From the NCBI GenBank assembly GCA_943704415.1, contig CALSCO010001169.1, positions 1 through 46,648 of the forward strand: a stretch of DNA of 46,648 nt, given 5' to 3'. The notes under the pieces were generated by a model that worked only from the letters and a program-made list of their open reading frames with translations, ran no database searches and was not told the DNA's origin. Position numbers and translations under genes: made by a program. The stretch is from Parvularia atlantis (lineage: Eukaryota; Opisthokonta; Rotosphaerida). How positions within the stretch are numbered: position 1 is the stretch's first letter; each line of letters opens with the position of its first letter. Shown here one piece after another: positions 33,534-46,648 of this stretch.

Positions 33534-34651
33534 ATGCGCGGCGCACTTTTCCCGTCGACGAGCAGCATGATCGGCGTGAGGTGGATGTCAACGGCAGTGA
33601 ATGCGGCGGCGGCGGCGGCGGCGGCGGCGGCAGCGGTCCGCGACGGCCTGCGCGTGCTGCGCGAGACGATCGCGCGCGTCGAGGCCAGCCGCGACTGGGC
33701 ACGCGAGGCGCGACGTGTGGCCGAGCTGGACCAGCAGCTGGCGGTGCGACGGCGGCGTTGCGGGTCGAGCCGGCCAACTGACGCGGACGCGGGGCGACAG
33801 GCGCCCGACCTGTGGGCTGATGCGGCGCGCGCGGCGGCGCTGCAGAAGGAGCGGGCGCGGACGGCGCGCGTGCTGGAGCAGCAGCGCGACCTGGCAACGC
33901 GCCGTGCCGCGCTGGAGGAGCTCGCGCGTGCGTGGCTCGCCGCGACGCGCTGTGCGCCTCACGACGGACCGGACGCAGACGACTGCCGCAACGACACGGA
34001 CGCGGACGTGCACGCGCAGCTGCTGGACGAGGCGCGCGGGCTGCAGGCGCACGCGGACCGGCTGCGGCTGCTGCTGCTGCTGTGCGGCCGCGGCTGGCGG
34101 ACGTGAGCGACGCTGACGGGCAGAGGACAGGAGCGACCCAGACGACGCGCTCGGCTGCTTCGTCGAGGTCAACCACGGCGCGGGCGGCGTCGACAGCATG
34201 GACTGGGCCGCGATGCTCGGGCGCATGTACCTGCGCTGGGCGACGGTCTGGAAGGGCCACAAGGGTGCGCGCGCGCGCTTCCTGTGCGCCATCGTCGGCC
34301 TCACGCCGCCCCGCACAGCGACGATCGTCGACGAGACGCCCGGCGAGGAGGCCGGGGTCAAGGGCGTGACGGTGCTGGTCGAGGGCGAGCACGCGTTTGG
34401 GTGGCTCAAGGGCGAGACAGGCGTGCACCGGCTGATCCGCGTGTCGCCGTTCGACGCCAACGTGCGCCTCGCGCTCGCCTGCGACGACCACGGCGCTGAT
34501 CGCGACCGACACGGGGCCGCAGCACCGCCGGCACACGTCGTTCGCGTCCGTCAACGTGATCGCGGCGACCGGCGACGACGCGGGCGACGGCCCCGAGATC
34601 AACAAGGCCGACCTGCGCGTCGACGTCTTCCGCGCGTCCGGCGCGGGCGGG

Positions 34652-34693
<42 letters not shown>

Positions 34694-35173
34694 GTGCCCA
34701 CGGGCGTCGTCGCGCAGGTGTGTGCTGCCTGACGTGCGCATGCCCATGACGACCGCGACCGCGACAACGCAGAGCCAGTCGGAGCGCAGCCAGCACCGCA
34801 ACCGCGCGCACGCGCTCAGCCTGCTGCGTGCCAAGCTGATGGCCGTGCAGCGCCGGCGGCGGTGCGCGCGGGCCCATCAGGATCGTGCGCCTGACCCGGC
34901 CCGTCGCGTCGCAGGCTGGACGAGCAGGCCGCGCTCAAGGCGGCGCGCCCGGCCAACGCGTGGGGCTCGCAGGTGCGCACGTACACGCTCGACCCGTACC
35001 AGCTCGTCAAGGACCACCGCACGGGCGTGGAACATCCGGACGCGCGCGCCGTCCTCGACGGCGACCTGGAGCGGTGCGCTGGCCACCGTCGCACTCTGCT
35101 CTCGACTGATCGGCCCGTGCGCCGCAGCTTCCTGGCAGCCTCCGTCTCCGCGGCCGCAGCAGCAAACTCATGA
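33534..35173 (+). CDS. Organellar peptide chain release factor 2 (RF2-type)
   Basis: Class I release factor of bacterial type, expected to end translation in the mitochondrion. Nine exons reconstruct in frame. The start (ATG 33534, [20 protein letters not shown]) has Arg/Ser and no acidic residues, like a mitochondrial presequence, and is followed by an Ala run encoded by GCG repeats. Domain 1 is helical ([20 protein letters not shown]). Domain 2 contains [39 protein letters not shown] and [18 protein letters not shown], so the stop-codon recognition tripeptide is SPF, the RF2 signature for UGA and UAA. Domain 3 has the catalytic [39 protein letters not shown] and [20 protein letters not shown] follow, ending AAAAANS and a TGA. 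RF1 would instead carry a PxT motif. Its stop lies 20 bp from that of the convergent gene. Confidence 0.88.
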
Positions 35174-35193
35174 GTACGTGTACAGCTGTGCAC

Positions 35194-38100
35194 TTACAGG
35201 TCGTTGTGCCGCGCGGGCGTCCACAGCCGCCCGTTGCCCATGACGCCGAGCATGGGCGCGGGGGCGGGGCGAACGGTCGGCTCAATGTGCTGCAGCACGC
35301 GGTCGAGCGGCCTGTAGACGAAAGCGTTCTCGCTGGCTGCGAAGACGCTGCCCGACCTCGGCTGCGGCTGCTTGCTTGAGCCGGTCTCCACCCTGAGGAT
35401 CAAGTCTTGTGTGTGCGGTCTCGAGTTGGCCGGCTGCTGCTGCTCCGGTCGCGGCCGTCGCGGTGGCGAGTGCGACGGCGACCGCTGTTGCTGCTGCCGT
35501 TGTGGCGACGACCGCGGCGACGGCTGCGGCTGCTGCGATTCGGGCTTGTGCAGCAGCATTGGTGGCGACGACGGGAGCCGAAAGTGGAACTGCATCGGCG
35601 CCTGTTGAGGCGGCGACCGAGCCGCGTGCTGCTCGTACGGCGGCAGCGGCGGTCGCGGCTGTTGCGGCGACGTCAAGCGTTGTTGCGGCTGTTGCGCCGG
35701 CGGTGACGGTAGAAGCAAGTCATTGGGCGTGAGCTTGAGCTTGGGTGGTCGACCGCGCGGCTGCCGCTGCTGCGGTCGTGGCGCCAGCTGCTGCTGTGCT
35801 GGTTGCGTTATCGTAGCCAGTCGCTCGGGCGGCTGCAGCATGGCCACGGGCGCGATGCCGTCGTGCCTGCGCACACCGGATCAGCCACGGAGCGGCGCAT
35901 GCAAACGCACACACACCTGCCACGTCCGCACCGCTTCTTGCGCCTCTTAGAGTTGAGCCCGGGCACAAACTCCTCGTCACTCGCCGAGTTGGGGCGCACA
36001 ACGTCCGCGTCGTCAAACAGCACAGCCGCCAGATCCTCGGCCGTCAGCGCATGCTCGTCCGGCTCCTTTGGCTCGCGCGCTGGCTGCAACTTGCGTCGGC
36101 CCCTCGCCGCGCCCCTGCCGCGCGGCGCGACCGGCTGCGCAACAACCGTGTGAGCGCTTCGCACGCGTCGGTCTCGGCGACACGCACCGCGTCCTCGTCC
36201 GAGTCGCCCTTGAGCAGGAACGACAGATCGATCTCGCTCGACTCCTGCACGCCCGAACCAGTCAGTGCGGCGGACGACGCTGAGCATGCGCACCGAAATC
36301 GCGGGCGACGTCGACCGGTGCCGCGGGCGACGCGCAGGTGGCGGCTCCTCCACTGCGACCACTGGGCTTGACGGGCCGCTCTTGACGCTGCCGTCGCTGC
36401 CCAACTCGTCGCCCGAGCGCAGCGCACTGCGCCGCCGCCGCCTGCCGGGCCGGACAGGGATGACAACCTCGCGCGCTGCGCGCAGCCAACGTGAGCGCCG
36501 CCGCAGTGCAGGGCAGGCCACTGCACGCACAGATGTCGTCCTCGGAGGAGCCGTACGGGACGATATCAACGGTGTAGCTGTGCCGCGCGGGGTGTTAGAC
36601 CTCCACGCGCACGGCCGGGCGCACGCCGCACGCGCACACTGGCTTTGACCCGCCGCGCGTCGATGTGCGCGTGCTGCGGCGCGCTTCGCTCGGTGCGGCC
36701 CGCTTGGACACGCGTCGGGTGCTCGGCGCGTCGCTCTCGCTCTCGTCGTCGGCAGAGAAGCGCTCATCGTCGCCGCTTTCCTCGTGGCCACGGCGGCCGC
36801 GCCGCCCGTTCTGCCTGTTTATGAGCCGGAAGAACTGCGAGTAGCTCGCGTGGCGCGCCGCGGCCCTGCAATGGAGCACAGCGGTCAGCACGCGCATTGA
36901 CAAGCGGACAGAAGCGCCGCACCGTCGCGAGCGCGTGCCGCCAGTGGCGCCGTTGGACTGCGCGTGCGCCGGCGCTGCCTCCTCGTCGTCCTGATCCTCG
37001 AACCCGACATCGCTCAGCAGGCGCGCTGGCCTGAGTGGCGCCGTGGTGTGACCCTCAGACACGTCGCTGTCGGCGTCCTCATCGTCCTCCGAGCTGTGAC
37101 CGGCGATCGATGCAGCTGGCGCGGCCGCGGGCACGTCATTCTCTGCGCAACAGAACGGTGAGAAAGGCAGCATGCGGCAAAACGCCGCGCTTTGCTCGCA
37201 CTCGGCACGTCGACCTTGAGCTCCTCTGCGATGAGGCGCAGCTTCGCCTCGGCGTCGTCTGTCGCGCCGATCGACACCCGTGTCGATGTCTTAGAGTTGA
37301 CCAGATTCATCAGATTGCGATTGCAGTGCCCGCGAATCTTAAACAAGTAGAGCGGCTCGCGGTTCTCTGGCGGGCCACATGTCCTGCGGTGCGTCGCCGA
37401 TGAGCGCCTCTGTTGCAAAGCGCAACAGACAGACACACCTGTTGAGCAGCAACAAGTGCTGTGCCGTGAAACCGCGCCGCAGCTTGCCAAAGAACGCAGA
37501 CCTTGTGGAGGCGCTCGGGTCGCGGATCAGACGGTCAGCCGCGATGGCGAGAGCGTCCGCGTCCGTGACCTTGGACGTGATCGACATCTTGTCGTTAATG
37601 ATCTCGGCGAGACGCTTCAGCGTGCGGGCGCGCCACGAGTTCAAAAACTCGGCGTTGTTGTCGCTGTGTGCGCCGTGATCAGTGCGCCATCGCAAGCGGG
37701 AGGCGCATGAAAGCGTTACGCACCGAGGGGTCGGACATTCGCGTGCACGGCTCGCTAGCTCAGGCGGCACGGCCGACGACCGCAGCGGCAGGCTGGTGCG
37801 GGCGCTGAGCGCGGCCGCGAGCTCTGGCAGCGTCTGCTCGACGAGCTTGGAGGCGAGCGCGCGCGCCTGCGGGCTGGTGGCGGCCGCGAGCTGCGCCGAC
37901 AGCGCAGCGATCTCGGCGGCCGAGTCGGCGGCCTGCTCACGCGATGAGCACGCGCAGCAGGCCCCGCGCGCAAGCGCACCACAGCCCACGGCTCGCCGCT
38001 GTCGACGTAGACGCCGTCACGGTAGACGCGCGACGAGTGCGCTGGTGGCACGGCTCAGCACGTCGAGCGCGATCGCACACGCGCGCAGACGCACCGCCAA

Positions 38101-38905
38101 AGTGCCAGTACAGGTACCCGTCATCGTCCGCGCCGAGCGGCACCGGCATCATCTGCGCACGCAGCACAGCGAGTGAGCTGTCGGCGGCGAGTAGCAGCAC
38201 CGGACGCGCACTGCGAGCGCGGCATCGCGGTTGGCGACGTGCTCCGACGCCGGATCCGACTCGTGCAGCACCCAGTCGCACAGCCAGCGCAGCACCTCCA
38301 CCTGGCGTCGCCGCACGCTCAGCACACACGGCCACGCAGCGAGGCACGACGCACGCGAGCGGCCGGCGTCAGGTCGAAGAAGTCGCCGTGGCCATCGAGC
38401 GGATCGCGCTCGATCTCGCCGGCCTCGACGTGCGCGCGCAGCACGCGCCGCAGCGCCTTGCGCCAGTTGCGCGCCGCACCGCGCCGCGGCACGAGCTCGG
38501 CCAGCAGCGCCTGCAGGATGTCGTGCAGCACGGCGCTGTCCTCGTCGACCTCGACCAGCGCCCCCTCCAGCTCCTGCCGCCGTCACTTCAGCCAGTTAAG
38601 TGCCCACAGCGCACAGCCCGCACCTTGACGTCAACGCGCGGCAGGCGCAGGACGCGCTCGAACGTCACGCAGAACGCGTGGACGACAGCGGTGGCGGGCG
38701 CGGCGCGGACGACGGCGAGGTGGGCGGCGCGCTCGGTTGCCTCGTCGCCGCTGGCCACGTCGCCAACGCCCGCGTCGCTGCCGTGGTCGTCCACAACGTC
38801 GTCCAAGCCGCCGTCTGAGCCGCCGCCGCTGCTGCTGCCGAGCTCCGCCCACGCGCGCCGCCGCCGTCGCCGCCGCCGCCGTGGCGCCACGTCCTGCTCC
38901 GCCAT
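35194..38905 (-). CDS. DDT/WHIM chromatin-associated protein with AT-hook
   Basis: Minus-strand gene of about 13 exons and 950-1,050 residues. Start ATG 38905: MAEQDVAPRRRR then an acidic Gly/Asp stretch. The DDT domain reads AVVHAFCVTFERVLRLPRVD, then across an intron ELEGALVEVDEDSAVLHDIL. A WHIM1-like helix (VEVLRWLCDWVLHESDPASE) and a WHIM2-like motif (VPLGADDDGYLYWHFG|AHSSRVYRDG) follow; this trio occurs in subunits that bind ISWI-type remodellers (BAZ, CECR2, plant DDT proteins). Next are helical segments (FLNSWRARTLKRLAEIINDK), acidic/basic linkers (SSEDDEDADSDVSEG), ESSEIDLSFLLKGDSDEDA, SDEEFVPGLNSKRRKKR, and a Pro/Gln-rich tail with an AT-hook (RQPRGRPPKLKL). No bromodomain or PHD finger was found. 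The product is probably nuclear. It ends WTPARHNDL and a TAA. Confidence 0.72.
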
Positions 38906-39007
38906 CTTGCGTGCGCCGCGGACCTAGCCACGCGCTCTGCCGCTAAACGGATGCATGACACTCTGCCACATTGCGTCCCGCATCATCAGCTGTCACGCGC
39001 TTGTCTG
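38906..39007. other. Short intergenic region
   Basis: 102 bp between the DDT/WHIM gene's start codon and the stop codon of the upstream minus-strand gene. It must hold the DDT/WHIM promoter. No distinct element was recognised. Confidence 0.4.
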
Positions 39008-39944
39008 CTACACGGAGGGGACGGCGTCGACAGCGAGCGGCACAACGACGGCGAGGACCAGCAGCGCGGCAGCGGCCTGGAGGGCGAGCGCGACAAAGGC
39101 GCGAAGCGAGCCGTTGCGCACCTGGCGCGATTGCGGCGTGTCAGACGGGTGCGCGCAGGGTGAGACAGTGTGACGCACCGGGCCAACGACGCGGTGCAGG
39201 CCGAGCAGCATCGCCTCGCCCGCGAGCAGCAGCGGTAGTAGCGCCTTGATGTGTGCGCGCGCACGCACGAGATTCAGCGCGCGCGTTGCAGTGCACGAGG
39301 CACGCCGCACCAGCCCGAACGACGCGTCGGCCGGCAGCTCGCCGCGCAGCACGGTCGTCTGCGCCGCAACCCACTTGCCGCCGGACCGCGGCGGTGACAG
39401 CGCGCCCCACACGGCCGCAAAGTGCGCGAGCAGCAGCGCGAGCACGAGCAGCCACTGCGCCGCGACAAGCCAGCCTGGCACTGCGCACAACGGCGATCAG
39501 TGATCGACAAGGCAGCAGCGCGCCACGCACACAGCGCAGGTTGCGGCGACGGGCGCCGCTCCGGCACGACGCGGTCGAGCAGCTTGGCCCAAAGGCTGTC
39601 GGCGACGCCGTGGGCGGGCGTGGCCGCGTTGAGCCCGTGCGCCTGCATCGCTGCGCATGAACACGTCAGGTGCACACGAGAGACGGCGAGCAGCAATCAC
39701 CCGCGGCCGTCGACAGCTGCATCGTCCCGCGCGAGCGCAGGCCTGCCGTGCCCGGCGACGACGGCGACCGCGTCACTAGTGCGGGCTCGGGCGGGAAGTG
39801 CTCGGCGACGGCCTGCTCCTGCTGCTGCTGCTCCACTGGCTCGGCGGCGGCTGGTGCCGTCACGCCCGCGATGCGCGCCAGTCGGTCCTCGCCGCGCGCC
39901 AGGATGCGCTGCCTCCGGGCCTCGCGCGCCGCCGCATCGCTCAT
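39008..39944 (-). CDS. GET2/CAML-like tail-anchored protein insertion receptor subunit
   Basis: Small membrane protein of about 230-240 residues. The start (ATG 39944) reads MSDAAAREARRQRILARGED then RLARIAGV. This basic N-terminal helix, with a RRxRIL...RLxRI pattern, is the cytosolic GET3-binding motif of yeast Get2, plant GET2 and animal CAML. A low-complexity Gln/Pro linker follows, then SLWAKLLDRVVPERRP and three hydrophobic spans: WLVAAQWLLVLALLLAHFAA, ALLPLLLAGEAMLLGLHRVV and LRAFVALALQAAAALLVLAV. Three spans after a long cytosolic N-terminus is the family's topology. It ends AVDAVPSV and a TAG. The exons join in frame at GTGCGT donors. Sequence identity in this family is low, so the call rests on motif plus topology. 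It would act in the ER membrane with a GET1/WRB partner, not seen here. Confidence 0.62.
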
Positions 39945-40050
39945 CGTGTGTGTACGGTCACGCTGCTGGTTGGAATGGCAAGTGCGCTTGTACCGGCCCT
40001 TTTCGTCTCGACCCAAGCGAGCCACCCGCCTGCGGCGCGTCCCTCTGACC
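39945..40050. promoter_or_regulatory. Divergent promoter between GET2-like gene and RPS15
   Basis: 106 bp between start codons. The stretch CTTTTCGTCTC near 40000-40012 is a pyrimidine-rich patch of the sort found at ribosomal-protein transcription starts. Function is inferred. Confidence 0.4.
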
Positions 40051-40836
<786 letters not shown>

Positions 40837-40978
40837 GGCGGCCGCAACAGGGCCGTGGTGGTGGTGGTGATGGCGTGTGGCTGTGTTTACCGTCCGCATG
40901 CTTGCTGGCGTGCATGTCTCGCGCGCGCGCGGGCATCGTTACAGTGTGTGCACAAACTTACGGCGAGCGGGCGCCCGC
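40837..40978. other. Convergent 3' intergenic region
   Basis: 142 bp between the stop codons of RPS15 (+) and RPC2 (-), with a short GGTGGTGGT run near 40856-40868. No gene or terminator-like hairpin is recognised. Confidence 0.4.
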
Positions 40979-46134
<5,156 letters not shown>

Positions 46135-46565
46135 CGGCGGCGGCGAGAGCGAGGCGCTCGGCGCGACAGAAAAGTGACAGCGACGCAATGCAACGCCCGC
46201 CATGCCGGCTGCGGCCTGTCTGCGTTTGCGCGAGTCTCGGTCGTGCTGTCTCGGCGTGTGGCTGCTTCGTGCTCGTGCTGTCTCGGTGTGTGTGGCTGCT
46301 TCGCGCTCGTGCTGCATCGACGTGCGTGCTGCGTGCACGTTGATGTGCTCGTTGACCGTAGAGACCTTTTCGCGCTTTATGAAGCAAAGTACCCACTTCT
46401 CTCCATTTTCTCTCTTCCGTCTGCGCACTCTGCTCCAGTGAGCGATTCCGCTTTGTTTGCTTTTGCACAAAATGTTTGCAGTTCGGCTTTACAGGTGCGT
46501 ATCAAAGTGCGCGCCTTGTGTCTTTCCAACCATGATGAACCATCATGCTATTCTGGTCTGCAAGC
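46135..46565. other. Region upstream of RPC2 leading into the edge element
   Basis: 431 bp. The first part is the RPC2 upstream region and carries the 32-34 bp tandem repeat. From about 46470 composition becomes clearly less GC-rich than in the genes to the left. A 7-bp inverted repeat (CATGATG-AAC-CATCATG) lies at 46531-46547. A short frame starting at the ATG 46472 and ending at a GTGCGT donor could be a mini-exon of the next gene. The left boundary of the edge element is not visible. Confidence 0.45.
46242..46330. repeat. Degenerate 32-34 bp tandem repeat upstream of RPC2
   Basis: Units beginning CGTGCTGTCTCGG start at 46242 and 46274. A more diverged unit beginning CGTGCTGCATCG starts at 46308. 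The units share GTGTGGCTGCTTCG-type sequence. They lie 110-200 bp upstream of the RPC2 start codon. Confidence 0.75.
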
Positions 46566-46648
46566 ATGTCTGCATCAACGACCACACACGTGTTCCTATC
46601 AGGCAAGGAGATCCGCAAGCGCTATGGGGTCTCCAATACGACACTACA
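46472..46648 (+). mobile_element. Possible IS607-type insertion, left part only
   Basis: Inferred from the recombinase-like frame at 46566 and the drop in GC content near 46470. The element runs off the right edge, so its size, its ends and any accessory nuclease gene cannot be seen. IS607 elements lack terminal inverted repeats, so the left end cannot be fixed here; the start given marks only the composition change. Confidence 0.4.
46566..46648 (+). CDS. IS607-like serine recombinase (TnpA), N-terminal fragment cut by the window
   Basis: The open frame from the ATG at 46566 reads MSASTTTHVFLSGKEIRKRY then GVSNTTL and runs off the window. The pattern aliphatic-SGKEIRKRYGVSNTTL is what I expect of the MerR-like winged-helix start of IS607 TnpA: a 'sGkeark.yGVs..TLrrWa..Gki' motif placed before the serine-resolvase catalytic domain. 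TnpA cuts and pastes IS607 DNA through a serine-linked intermediate without terminal inverted repeats. In eukaryotes such genes are known to accompany Fanzor RNA-guided nucleases. Only 27 residues are visible, so the catalytic serine cannot be checked. Alternatives are another MerR-type DNA-binding protein or a host regulator. Codon use looks less GC-biased than in the neighbours. Confidence 0.55.
   Translation, partial: MSASTTTHVFLSGKEIRKRYGVSNTTL

Noticed and set aside
46531-46547. 7-bp inverted repeat as a transposon terminal repeat
   Set aside because: IS607 elements do not have terminal inverted repeats, and a 7-bp palindrome of this kind is expected by chance in 46 kb.

Overview
This is a protein-coding stretch of nuclear DNA from a microbial eukaryote. 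It is GC-rich, probably well above 60% G+C. Almost every gene is cut by short introns of about 45-80 bases, which start GTGCGT or GTGCGC, carry a CTGAC or CTCAC branch-site-like motif, and end in AG. Gene content is purely eukaryotic: cytosolic ribosomal protein S15, RNA polymerase III subunit 2, nucleoporin 205, RhoGAP, SAMHD1-like and DDT/WHIM proteins. A hybrid histidine kinase and an organellar RF2-type release factor fit a free-living protist, perhaps an amoebozoan or a related lineage. That placement is inference.

Layout. 78-5899 (+): Rax2-like membrane protein with a cytoplasmic SH3 domain. 6115-9043 (-): ABCG half transporter. 9471-14629 (-): a kinase with two kinase cores and two receivers in one chain. 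14974-23240 (-): NUP205. 23329-25085 (+): unrecognised IQ-like protein. 25178-27549 (+): SAMHD1-like dNTPase without a SAM domain. 27708-29659 (-): RhoGAP. 29843-31541 (+): M20 amidohydrolase. 31632-33353 (-): intronless RING/B-box/coiled-coil protein. 33534-35173 (+): organellar release factor 2. 35194-38905 (-): DDT/WHIM/AT-hook chromatin protein. 39008-39944 (-): GET2/CAML-like membrane protein. 40051-40836 (+): RPS15. 40979-46134 (-): RPC2 (POLR3B). At the right edge (46566-46648, +) an open frame begins that resembles the N-terminal DNA-binding segment of an IS607-type serine recombinase, in sequence with visibly lower GC.

The genes do not form one pathway. They are packed tightly, mostly as alternating divergent pairs that share 35-185 bp promoters and convergent pairs with 20-215 bp between stop codons. 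Housekeeping gene expression (RPS15, RPC2, mitochondrial RF2, NUP205) and signalling (SH3 protein, hybrid kinase, RhoGAP, RBCC) are both well represented.

The most notable signals are the IS607-like start at the edge, because eukaryotic IS607 elements are known carriers of Fanzor nucleases; the unusual splice-site consensus, with two apparent GC-AG introns; the Rax2-SH3 fusion; and the tandem hybrid kinase. Exon joins were inferred by eye from frame continuity and family similarity, so individual splice sites remain provisional.
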